A stretch of 9,185 nt of DNA from Bacillota bacterium (GTDB lineage: Bacteria; Bacillota; UBA4882; UBA8346), in NCBI GenBank assembly GCA_023435565.1, contig JAEYRN010000064.1, positions 1 through 9,185 on the forward strand. Reading direction: 5' to 3'. Positions 1-5,948 of this stretch are shown piece by piece. Every line of letters begins with the position of its first letter. The first letter of the stretch is position 1. The notes beneath the pieces were generated by a model. The model searched no databases. It had not been told where the DNA came from and saw only the letters and a program-made list of their open reading frames with translations. The position numbers were made by a program, and so were the translations under genes.

Positions 1-9
1 CATTTCCAT
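1..9 (-). CDS. Possible start of an off-window gene (first 3 codons)
   Basis: On the minus strand the window edge holds ATG-GAA-ATG preceded by GGAG at about 10-13. The second ATG (3-1) has GGAG at a normal spacing of 6 nt, while the first has almost none. A 12-bp inverted repeat lies directly upstream. The layout, a short leader with a stem-loop next to the ribosome binding site, is common for insertion-sequence transposases, but only three codons are visible and the product cannot be named. Confidence 0.3.
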
Positions 10-12
10 CTC

Positions 13-58
13 CAAATGCAAGGATTTTATTGATTTATTCGCGTTTTCCTTGCATTTG
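13..58 (-). repeat. 12-bp perfect inverted repeat beside a ribosome binding site
   Basis: CAAATGCAAGGA (13-24) and its exact reverse complement TCCTTGCATTTG (47-58) are separated by 22 bp of AT-rich sequence. On the minus strand the second arm ends right against the GGAG that would serve the start codon at the window edge. In RNA the stem could mask that site. It has no U tract, so it is not an intrinsic terminator. The remaining sequence to 210 is AT-rich and holds no gene that I can support. Confidence 0.6.
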
Positions 59-210
59 TCCTGCCGATTTCATGGCGTTTTACCTGTATTTATAAGGGCT
101 TGTGAGTTTTTCAGGAACCCCTAATTAGTTTGATAAGATACAATATCCCTAAAAAAAACAACCGTACAAAATTTTATCCACGTCCATAAAAAGAAAACCC
201 CTTTACAAAT

Positions 211-241
211 AAAAAAGACCCTCAACTATCATGGTTAAGGG
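211..241 (-). terminator. Intrinsic terminator of the vapBC operon
   Basis: On the minus strand CCCTTAAC (241-234), a 7-nt loop and GTTGAGGG (226-219) form an 8-bp stem with one G-U pair, followed by TCTTTTTT (218-211). It lies 37 bp after the vapC stop codon. Confidence 0.75.
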
Positions 242-278
242 GATCATTGTAAAAAAAATATATTTATATTTAGCACAT

Positions 279-683
279 TTAAAGAGCTACCCAGTTTTCA
301 ATCATTAGTCCGGGAATCCGCCGAAATTCTCGTTCATTATTGGTGACCAAAGTTAAGTTTTCCGACAATGCCTGCGCTCCAATTAATAAATCATAGGGGC
401 CAATATTTTGTCCTTTCTTTTCTAAATCAGATCTGATTCTACCGTAAATTGCTGCTGCAGTTTCCGAAAAAGGTAAAATTTCAAATGGTGCCAGAAACTG
501 AATTAAAGCCAATTTATTACGTTCCGGGAAACCGCTTTTCGCAACCCCATATTCCAATTCCGCTAGAGTAATTACCGAAATTCCAATCTCATTAACCTTT
601 ACCTTTTGGAGACGCTCCAATACTATGGATGGCTTCTGTTTGATAATATAAATACAAATATTCGTGTCTAGTAAATACTTCAT
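279..683 (-). CDS. vapC: VapC-type PIN-domain RNase toxin
   Basis: This 134-aa protein has the size and layout of type II toxin VapC, a Mg2+-dependent endoribonuclease that cleaves tRNA or rRNA when freed from its antitoxin. The PIN acidic residues are visible: Asp6 in LLDTN, Glu42 in TLAELEYG, Asp98 in GPYDLLIGAQA and a C-terminal TNNEREF segment (Asn115/Glu117) typical of the FitB/VapC branch. The LLDTNICIYIIK start matches the tRNA(fMet)-specific VapC subgroup, so initiator tRNA is a plausible target (inference). The ATG overlaps the vapB stop by 4 bp (ATGA), which implies translational coupling. No catalytic residue is missing, so the toxin looks intact. Confidence 0.93.
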   Translation of the reverse strand: MKYLLDTNICIYIIKQKPSIVLERLQKVKVNEIGISVITLAELEYGVAKSGFPERNKLALIQFLAPFEILPFSETAAAIYGRIRSDLEKKGQNIGPYDLLIGAQALSENLTLVTNNEREFRRIPGLMIENWVAL

Positions 684-925
684 TGAATCCGATCCCGTTC
701 TTGTCGCTCCGGTTGACCTCGTTCAAGCATAAAATCATCTGAAAACTCTTCCAGTCCCGCCAAAAAAATACTCCAGACGCTATTTTTGGGGATTAAAAGC
801 ACCATATCCTCATATTTTTTAACGAAAACTTCACTATCTTGAACCCGGTAATCCTTCGGCAATCGGATCGCCTGACTATGACCATTGGTGAAGACTTTAG
901 CAGTATCCAGTAAAATCGCCTCCAT
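680..925 (-). CDS. vapB: VapB-type AbrB/SpoVT-fold antitoxin
   Basis: This 81-aa antitoxin is encoded just upstream of vapC. Its N-terminus (LDTAKVFTNGHSQAIRLPKDYRV) has the swapped-hairpin AbrB/SpoVT pattern that binds operator DNA, and the charged C-terminal part is expected to block the VapC active site. I chose the ATG at 925. A longer reading frame begins with TTG at 973, but that codon lies inside the -35 box of a consensus promoter and cannot be in the transcript. The chosen start is preceded by AGGT at a short distance. VapB-VapC complexes normally repress their own promoter, and the palindrome over the -10 box fits this. Confidence 0.9.
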   Translation of the reverse strand: MEAILLDTAKVFTNGHSQAIRLPKDYRVQDSEVFVKKYEDMVLLIPKNSVWSIFLAGLEEFSDDFMLERGQPERQERDRIQ

Positions 926-933
926 TTCGACCT

Positions 934-953
934 GTATATATAATAGTATATAC
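934..953. promoter_or_regulatory. Candidate VapBC operator palindrome
   Basis: GTATATA (934-940) and TATATAC (947-953) form a 7-bp inverted repeat with a 6-bp spacer. It covers the -10 box and the expected transcription start. The position fits autorepression by the VapBC complex; the binding itself is inferred. Confidence 0.6.
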
Positions 954-973
954 TGATGTTCTCGGATTGTCAA
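945..973 (-). promoter_or_regulatory. Consensus vapBC promoter
   Basis: On the minus strand TTGACA (973-968), a 17-bp spacer and TATACT (950-945) match the sigma-70/sigma-A consensus nearly perfectly. Transcription would begin near 938, leaving a leader of about a dozen bases before the vapB ATG. Confidence 0.85.
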
Positions 974-1063
974 AAAATATACTTTTCAACCTTCTCATTC
1001 TTTTTTCGACTGATAAATGTTGTCAATAATGTATAAACCAGCCTTCAGCTTGTCTTTGGTGTT

Positions 1064-3658
1064 TTATGGTATAGTCCATAGTTTAATCGTTTTGTCTTCG
1101 CTTCCGGAGGCTAAAGTTTTTCCATCGGGACTAAATGCCAGGTCAAAAACACCCCCGGAATGTCCGGTCAGTTTTACGAGCAGTTTCATATTTACGGTGT
1201 CCCATACCTGAATCGAATGGTCATCACTTCCCGAGGCCAAAACTTTCCCATCGGTACTGAAGGAAATAGTCCGGACTTTATTCATGTGATAGTATGAATT
1301 GATTAACTTTCCGGTAGTCGGATCCCAAATTTTCACTGAAGAGTCCCAGCTTCCGGAGACCAGCTTCTTCCCATCAGGACTAAAGGCCACACACCAGACA
1401 TGATTTCTAAAATCATTCATCTTAAAAACTTCTTTGCCGGTCGCCACATCCCAAATGCGCATGGTCTTGTCTTCCCCTCCGGAGGCAAGCAACTTACCAT
1501 CAGGACTAAAGGCAATATCTCGGATATTTTTTGAATGCCCCTTCAAAGTTCGAAGTAAAGAACCGCCGGCAACATCCCAAAGCCGGATAGTCTGATCCCA
1601 GCTTCGTGAAGCCAGTATTTTGCCATCAGGACTAAAAACGACTCCGCCTACACCGTCAGTATGTCCGGTAAGAGTACCCACCGAAGTGCCCGTAACCACA
1701 TCCCATAGTATAATGGATTTGTCCCAGCTACTAGAGGCGATAATCTTACCATCGGGACTGAATCCAAAAGATAAGACCGCTTTTGAATGCCCAGTAAGGG
1801 TCTTCATCATGTTTCCGGTCGCTCCATCCCAAAAAATCAAACTATTATCATTACTGCCGGTTACTAACAACTTACCGTCCGGACTATAAGAAAGATGATT
1901 AATTTTAAATTCATGTCCGCGAAGGGTGGTATATTTTTGACTTGCAACATCCCAAAACTCAACTGTATGGTCCAAATTGCCGGCGGAAGCAATTTTCTTA
2001 CCATCCGGACTGAAAGCAATATTATCCACTAATCGAGTTTGCCCCAGTAAAGTCATTATACTTACATCAGGTCTTGAAGATGGTTTATTATCGTAAATAG
2101 TTGTTAAACTAGGGGAAAAACCATTTACCTCATAGGTTTTAATTGTTTTGTCTGCGCCTCCGGAAATAAAGGTTTTACCATCGGGGCTAAATGCCAAGCA
2201 ATATATGTAAGAATGACCGGCGAAAGTAGTCAGTACTTTTCCGGCGGCAACATCCCATAGTCTGCTACCGGAGGCAATTGTCTTGCCATCCGGACTAAAA
2301 GCAAGGCATCGGACGCTAGTACCGTATTCTAATGAATTAATCAGCTTACCCGTACTGGTATCCCAAATTTTGACGGTCTGGTCCTCGCTGCCGGAGGCTA
2401 ATATTTTTCCATCCGGACTGAAGGCGATATCATTAATACTTCCGGAATGCTTCGCCAGGTTTGCATGTAACTTCCCGCTTGCCACATCCCAAAGTTTAAC
2501 GCTTTTGTCAGCGCTACGGGAAGCAAGTAACTTACCGTTCGGACTAAAAGCGACCTCCCCTACCCATTCATAATGACCGTCCATTTCAGCCAAGAGTTTT
2601 TTGTTCGTTGCGTCCCAAAGCCGAATTTTACAATCATCGCCGGAGGAGGCCAACAATTTACTGTCCGGACTAAAGGCGAGGGTTTCCACGATATTGGTGT
2701 GCCCGGTAAACGTAGCTAATAGTTGTCCGGTGACTGTATCCCATAGAAATATATTCCAACCGCTACAAGAGGCCATTAATTTTCCATCCGGACTAAATGT
2801 AACATCACTAACAGCACTGGGATGACCTGTTAAAGTAGTGACTAACTTTCCATTTACTATATCCCAGACTTTTACCGTCTTATCGACGCTTCCGGTAGCG
2901 ATCCATTGGCTGTCGGTACTTAGGGCCATACATTTAATTTTTTGGTCATGCCCGCTGATGGTGGTCAATAAGTTTCCAGTGGCTGCATCCCATAGTCGAA
3001 GCGTCTTATCACAATGAGAAGCGATGATTTTACCATCCAAATTGAAAGTAATTTGCCGAACCGTATCGGAATGACCTGATAAAGTTAGTATGCTGTTATC
3101 TAAAACCGCCCATGAAATTTTATTGGTGTCAATCGCGCCGTATAATTTATATTTAGATAAAAGTTCCGTTCCTTTGGTTTGAGACAAAGTTTTAAAATCA
3201 ACCGTATTTCCAAGTTGGGTTGTTGTAATGGTTGTGGTTTTGGTATCTAAAAAATAAGTGGTATTAATGTCCACATCCTTTACTTTGTTGAATTTGACTT
3301 CATAAAAGTAGCGCTGATTCGCTTCAAATTTAAATGGTTTATGTTTATAATAATCAAATGACCGTTCAATCAGATACTCCCCCGGATCGAAGATTGCCAT
3401 GGAATAAGATGCCGGAGGGATTGTCATAATTTGACCGGCTTTTTTCCGAATATTATCTTTGATGAAAATACAATGAAGGGTTTCGGGTTTTTCTGTAGCT
3501 TGAGTCCTGATAAAATATACCAAACACCGGCCGGGAGGAATGTCAAACTTAGTTGGCGATCCGTTTTCGTTCTGGGTCATCGTCACAGGTCCGGTAAAAA
3601 AGGTAAAAAGGGTCATTGAATAAAACAAAACCCGATAAAGATTAAACGATCTTTTCAT
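1064..3658 (-). CDS. Exported DUF2846-like / 16x WD40 repeat protein
   Basis: This is a predicted scaffold-type protein of about 864 aa. Residues 1-27 have a basic start (MKRSFNLYR) and a hydrophobic stretch, giving a likely Sec signal or N-terminal anchor; no lipobox is seen. Residues about 41-123 resemble DUF2846 (GRCLVYFIR start, then PPASYSMAIFDPGEYLIE and a FEANQRYFYEVKF strand). From about residue 189 to the end I count 16 WD40 repeats, mostly of the form FSPDGK-ASGS-DKTIKLWD-TG-TLTGH. The last repeat stops at strand c (KLWTIP), and a lone strand before repeat 1 (SILTLSGH) can close the ring. An insertion of about 15 residues follows repeat 8, and repeat 7 lacks about six residues. I chose the ATG at 3658 because GGGAG lies 8 nt upstream; the ATG at 3688 has no such site. 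WD40 propellers bind partners and have no catalysis of their own, so the function is unknown. Confidence 0.88.
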   Translation of the reverse strand: MKRSFNLYRVLFYSMTLFTFFTGPVTMTQNENGSPTKFDIPPGRCLVYFIRTQATEKPETLHCIFIKDNIRKKAGQIMTIPPASYSMAIFDPGEYLIERSFDYYKHKPFKFEANQRYFYEVKFNKVKDVDINTTYFLDTKTTTITTTQLGNTVDFKTLSQTKGTELLSKYKLYGAIDTNKISWAVLDNSILTLSGHSDTVRQITFNLDGKIIASHCDKTLRLWDAATGNLLTTISGHDQKIKCMALSTDSQWIATGSVDKTVKVWDIVNGKLVTTLTGHPSAVSDVTFSPDGKLMASCSGWNIFLWDTVTGQLLATFTGHTNIVETLAFSPDSKLLASSGDDCKIRLWDATNKKLLAEMDGHYEWVGEVAFSPNGKLLASRSADKSVKLWDVASGKLHANLAKHSGSINDIAFSPDGKILASGSEDQTVKIWDTSTGKLINSLEYGTSVRCLAFSPDGKTIASGSRLWDVAAGKVLTTFAGHSYIYCLAFSPDGKTFISGGADKTIKTYEVNGFSPSLTTIYDNKPSSRPDVSIMTLLGQTRLVDNIAFSPDGKKIASAGNLDHTVEFWDVASQKYTTLRGHEFKINHLSYSPDGKLLVTGSNDNSLIFWDGATGNMMKTLTGHSKAVLSFGFSPDGKIIASSSWDKSIILWDVVTGTSVGTLTGHTDGVGGVVFSPDGKILASRSWDQTIRLWDVAGGSLLRTLKGHSKNIRDIAFSPDGKLLASGGEDKTMRIWDVATGKEVFKMNDFRNHVWCVAFSPDGKKLVSGSWDSSVKIWDPTTGKLINSYYHMNKVRTISFSTDGKVLASGSDDHSIQVWDTVNMKLLVKLTGHSGGVFDLAFSPDGKTLASGSEDKTIKLWTIP
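1070..3090 (-). repeat. Sixteen tandem ~126-bp WD40-coding repeats
   Basis: The plus strand shows a motif close to CCATC(A/C)GGACTAAA, the complement of the SPDGK codons, about every 120-130 bp in most units. Units are similar but not identical, so this is an old, diverged tandem array inside one reading frame and not a CRISPR or satellite. Unit 7 is about 18 bp short and unit 8 is followed by an insertion. Confidence 0.85.
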
Positions 3659-3694
3659 TGTATCCACTCCCATAAAAAGCTTTGACATTTTTTA

Positions 3695-3715
3695 TGATAT
3701 AACATAATTATATCA
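3695..3715. promoter_or_regulatory. 8-bp inverted repeat upstream of the WD40 gene
   Basis: TGATATAA (3695-3702) and TTATATCA (3708-3715) form a perfect inverted repeat with a 5-bp spacer, about 40 bp upstream of the chosen WD40 start. It overlaps -10-like hexamers on the minus strand (TATAAT, TATATC), but no convincing -35 box accompanies them. It could be an operator or a chance AT-rich palindrome. Confidence 0.35.
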
Positions 3716-3790
3716 GCAAATCAATAATTTGAGTATCCTCACTACTCTCTTATCCATTTTTCCCTTTTAACTTTGCACTTTAAAAAATAA

Positions 3791-3820
3791 AAAGCAAAAA
3801 ACCTGCAGACCTACTGCAGG
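3791..3820 (-). terminator. Intrinsic terminator of the tRNA unit
   Basis: On the minus strand CCTGCAG (3820-3814), a 5-nt loop and CTGCAGG (3808-3802) form a perfect 7-bp stem followed by TTTTTTGCTTTTT. It lies 17 bp after the 3' end of tRNA-Glu. Confidence 0.85.
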
Positions 3821-3836
3821 CTTTGAATTTTTTATT

Positions 3837-3912
3837 TGGTAGTCCTAACGGGATTCGAACCCGTGTCTCCGCCGTGAGAGGGCGGTGTCCTAGGCCTCTA
3901 GACGATAGGACC
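3837..3912 (-). tRNA. tRNA-Glu (anticodon CTC)
   Basis: The minus strand folds as a complete 76-nt tRNA with encoded CCA. The acceptor is GGTCCTA/TAGGACT with a G1-U72 wobble and A73. The anticodon stem CCGCC/GGCGG encloses the loop CTCTCAC, whose anticodon CTC reads GAG. The T arm contains GGTTCGAAT. It is the second gene of a Gln-Glu unit. Confidence 0.96.
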
Positions 3913-3926
3913 GGATAAATTATGCA

Positions 3927-3954
3927 GTACGGGCAAATCATAATTTGCCCCTAC
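3927..3954. repeat. REP-like palindrome between two tRNA genes
   Basis: GTACGGGCAAAT (3927-3938), a CATA loop and ATTTGCCCCTAC (3943-3954) give 12-bp arms with a single mismatch; the inner 8 bp pair perfectly. Palindromes of the GTAGGGG...CCCCTAC type occur as dispersed short repeats in many bacteria. Here it could also act as a processing hairpin in the tRNA precursor. Confidence 0.6.
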
Positions 3955-3961
3955 ATTTTCT

Positions 3962-4035
3962 TGGCTGGGGGAGAAGGACTCGAACCCTCGCCGACAGGGC
4001 CAGAACCTGCTGTCCTACCACTAGACGATCCCCCA
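3962..4035 (-). tRNA. tRNA-Gln (anticodon CTG)
   Basis: The minus strand folds as a complete 74-nt tRNA with encoded CCA. The acceptor is TGGGGGA/TCCCCCA with the U1-A72 pair typical of tRNA-Gln, and G73. The anticodon stem GCAGG/CCTGT holds the loop TTCTGGC, whose anticodon CTG reads CAG. It is the first gene of the unit. Confidence 0.96.
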
Positions 4036-4048
4036 ACGTGCATATAAT

Positions 4049-4078
4049 ATTATACAGTTCCGCCGGATAACTAGTCAA
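4049..4078 (-). promoter_or_regulatory. Promoter of the tRNA-Gln/tRNA-Glu unit
   Basis: On the minus strand TTGACT (4078-4073), an 18-bp spacer and TATAAT (4054-4049) precede tRNA-Gln by about 13 bp. This is a near-consensus promoter for a stable-RNA unit. Confidence 0.8.
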
Positions 4079-4148
4079 GCAAAAAATAATAGTAAGTTCA
4101 GGACCTTTTACCTTGTTGCAGAAATTCAGTTATTTCTTTGATAAAAGC

Positions 4149-4529
4149 CTAATAATCTCCTAAATCGTTTAGGATTATCTTATATATTTCTTCAGAATTT
4201 ACTTCATAATAAAAATGGACGAGCCGGTTTCGAAACTTGGCCATAAGTCCATATTTCTTAGCGCTTAGCTCCGGAATTACATTTTTACCGGATAATACTT
4301 TAAAGGCCTCAGCCGCCCCGGTCGGAGCGGAAAACCTCTCCCTAGCTATAATATGATTTGCGATATCAATCATGGCCTCAATAGAAACTTGAAGAAAATG
4401 TTTCGCCGCCGCAACCAGAATAAAATCATCGGTAAACTGTTCCAAAGAATACTTTTTGAATGTTTCCAGTTTAATGAGGTTATCCTCGATATAATTAATT
4501 TTTTGACGTATTTTGTCAAAATCAACCAT
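4149..4529 (-). CDS. hepT: HepT-like HEPN-domain RNase toxin
   Basis: This 126-aa helical protein belongs to the HepT/DUF86 family of HEPN ribonuclease toxins. The active-site motif R-X4-H-X-Y is visible as R100-NRLV-H105-F-Y107. In studied MntA-HepT pairs the partner attaches AMP units to the tyrosine of this motif and so silences the RNase. The ATG overlaps the end of mntA by 8 bp, so the two are made together. The motif is complete and the length is near the family norm, so the toxin appears intact. The roughly 110 bp after it hold no clear terminator before the tRNA promoter. Confidence 0.9.
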   Translation of the reverse strand: MVDFDKIRQKINYIEDNLIKLETFKKYSLEQFTDDFILVAAAKHFLQVSIEAMIDIANHIIARERFSAPTGAAEAFKVLSGKNVIPELSAKKYGLMAKFRNRLVHFYYEVNSEEIYKIILNDLGDY

Positions 4530-4944
4530 TGTAGGTCTCCCTTAATGAGTAATCAAAATCATCGCATAAGTTACGGTAGCCATACTCAAAGTCACAAAAT
4601 TCGTTATAAATCTTTTCAAGAAAGTCGCTGGTTTTTTCATAGTCACTTTCGTAAATTATCTTCCCACCCGCAACCGCATTGTACTTTAATAATAATGGTG
4701 CTTTATTTAAGTTAACCAAATCAATTCGATCCGTCCCAAGCAGTTCTGAAATTTCCACCTCGATATTTAGTTCCGTGCTTAATTCCACCGACCGATCAAA
4801 AATTAATCCAAAATCAAGATCGCTTCGTTCGTTAAAAAAAGGCGTATTATATGAACCGAATAAGATCGCCGCAATAATTTCCGGATGCCGCTGAAATAAA
4901 CTTCGCAGTTCCTGTATTTGTTTGGTTAAATCTATTTGCTTCAT
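4522..4944 (-). CDS. mntA: MntA-like minimal nucleotidyltransferase antitoxin
   Basis: This 140-aa protein has the minimal nucleotidyltransferase (MNT) fold. The signature GS-X10-D-X-D is seen as G30-S31 ... D42-L-D44 in LFGSYNTPFFNERSDLDFG, and a third acidic residue lies in DRIDLVNL (Asp75). By family knowledge it inactivates the neighbouring HepT by AMPylation. I chose the ATG at 4944 (AAGGGA about 7 nt upstream) over the TTG one codon earlier. A TATAAT (4970-4965) lies 20 bp upstream, but I see no good -35 box. Confidence 0.9.
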   Translation of the reverse strand: MKQIDLTKQIQELRSLFQRHPEIIAAILFGSYNTPFFNERSDLDFGLIFDRSVELSTELNIEVEISELLGTDRIDLVNLNKAPLLLKYNAVAGGKIIYESDYEKTSDFLEKIYNEFCDFEYGYRNLCDDFDYSLRETYNG

Positions 4945-5040
4945 CAAATTCCCTTTTTCTTTTTATTATATCATGGAATTAGATTAAATTATCGGCAAGA
5001 TTATTATATAAAGCCAAACTACGCATTAGCGGTTTTGTTT

Positions 5041-5568
5041 TCAGATCAATTTAATCATGTCCTCTAATTTCATTCCAATCTTTTTAACATCGTTCAACAA
5101 TTTCTCTAAACCGCCGTTATTGATTATTTTTTCACATCTAAAATCGGGCGTTTCAAATAAGGGATTTATACGATGGGCATATTCTAAAGTCACCATACTG
5201 CTTCGTTCCAAAATTCGTTGTTCAATGGTGTTATCATCCGCATCCACCCATATGAATATTGCAAGCGGAAAAGCTTTCATCAGTTCCCACCGGTGTTTAT
5301 TTTTGAATAGTCCTTGAGTCAAGGCCACTTTGAGATTAACGTTTAACAACTTATGCGTTTTTTCTATAACAATCTCCAAGTACTTACTCCTCATCGCATC
5401 ACCAAAAACCAAACCATTAGTAATGGCTTCCCGCATTTCAGCAGTTAAGTCGCTATCCGCATCATAATGATAAAAACCAAACTCTTTAGCTAATATTTCG
5501 GCGGTATAGTCTTTACCAGCTCCGGTTTTTCCAAAAAAAATAACAAGCATTTTTCCGTTAATAATCAT
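5041..5568 (-). CDS. Small P-loop kinase coupled to panD
   Basis: This 175-aa protein looks like a small-molecule kinase of the shikimate/gluconate kinase-like P-loop group. Walker A is G13-KTGAG-K19-D20; the usual Ser/Thr after Lys is Asp, a variant also known in some phage nucleotide kinases and in phosphomevalonate kinase. An acidic YDADSDL (35-41) follows strand 2, as does the D-x-D of shikimate kinases, and then an R..I..G..F.D..R..YL pattern recalls gluconokinase. FIWVDADD begins the later strand, and RILERS gives lid-type arginines. The ATG overlaps the panD stop as ATGA, so it is the fourth gene of the pan operon. I cannot name the substrate. A coenzyme A pathway step is suggested only by the neighbours. 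An alternative start is the ATG at 5550. Confidence 0.75.
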   Translation of the reverse strand: MIINGKMLVIFFGKTGAGKDYTAEILAKEFGFYHYDADSDLTAEMREAITNGLVFGDAMRSKYLEIVIEKTHKLLNVNLKVALTQGLFKNKHRWELMKAFPLAIFIWVDADDNTIEQRILERSSMVTLEYAHRINPLFETPDFRCEKIINNGGLEKLLNDVKKIGMKLEDMIKLI

Positions 5569-5948
5569 CTTTTCTGTCCATGTTCCTCACAATCCCGCAC
5601 TTCCGTAATTAGATTGGAAATATTAACAAATACGATCTGTGGAAGATGCCGTTTTGCGATTTCCGAATCAATCTGACAGTAAGCCATAATAATCACTTGA
5701 TCTCCGACACAGACCAACCTGGCGGCAGCGCCGTTCAGACATATGACGCCACTGCCGCGCGGACCGGCAATGACATATGTTTCCAAACGATTTCCATTAT
5801 TGATATCAACGACCTGCACTTGTTCGTATTCAAAAAGCCCCGCGGCATCCATCAAATCAAGATCAATTGTGACACTGCCAATATAATTGAGATTGGCTTC
5901 GGTAACCGTTGCCCTATGAATTTTTGATTTGAGCATATTTAAAATCAT
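5565..5948 (-). CDS. panD: Aspartate 1-decarboxylase (pyruvoyl enzyme)
   Basis: PanD converts L-aspartate to beta-alanine, which PanC joins to pantoate. The 127-aa length matches the family. The proenzyme self-cleaves between Gly24 and Ser25, visible in LNYIGSVTID, and Ser25 becomes the pyruvoyl group. Lys9, Arg54 and Tyr58, which act in binding and catalysis in the E. coli enzyme, are conserved here (MLKSKIHR; NRLETYVI), as is NGAAARL. The start overlaps the panC stop by one base (TAATG), and the stop overlaps the next gene's ATG, so translation is coupled in both directions. The C-terminus is shorter on conserved sequence than it is long, ending in a charged tail. Confidence 0.96.
   Translation of the reverse strand: MILNMLKSKIHRATVTEANLNYIGSVTIDLDLMDAAGLFEYEQVQVVDINNGNRLETYVIAGPRGSGVICLNGAAARLVCVGDQVIIMAYCQIDSEIAKRHLPQIVFVNISNLITEVRDCEEHGQKR

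Noticed and set aside
1620..2825. Several plus-strand reading frames of 74-96 codons inside the WD40 gene
   Set aside because: They are antisense shadows of the repeats, with recurring LPSGLK-type strings from the complement of SPDGK codons, and have no ribosome binding sites or family match.
1070..3090. Regularly spaced short repeats that could suggest a CRISPR array
   Set aside because: The period is about 126 bp, units are diverged, and the whole block is one open frame with WD40 codon pattern.
3837..4035. tRNA 3' ends as an integration (att) site
   Set aside because: I found no direct repeat of either tRNA 3' end elsewhere in the window and no integrase gene.
4353..4715. 120-codon plus-strand frame over hepT/mntA
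   Set aside because: It is antisense to two genes with complete family motifs and has no recognisable protein pattern.
4981..5040. Possible terminator after the pan-linked kinase
   Set aside because: Only a 3-bp CGC/GCG stem with weak flanking pairs is present and no T run follows; an intrinsic terminator is not supported.
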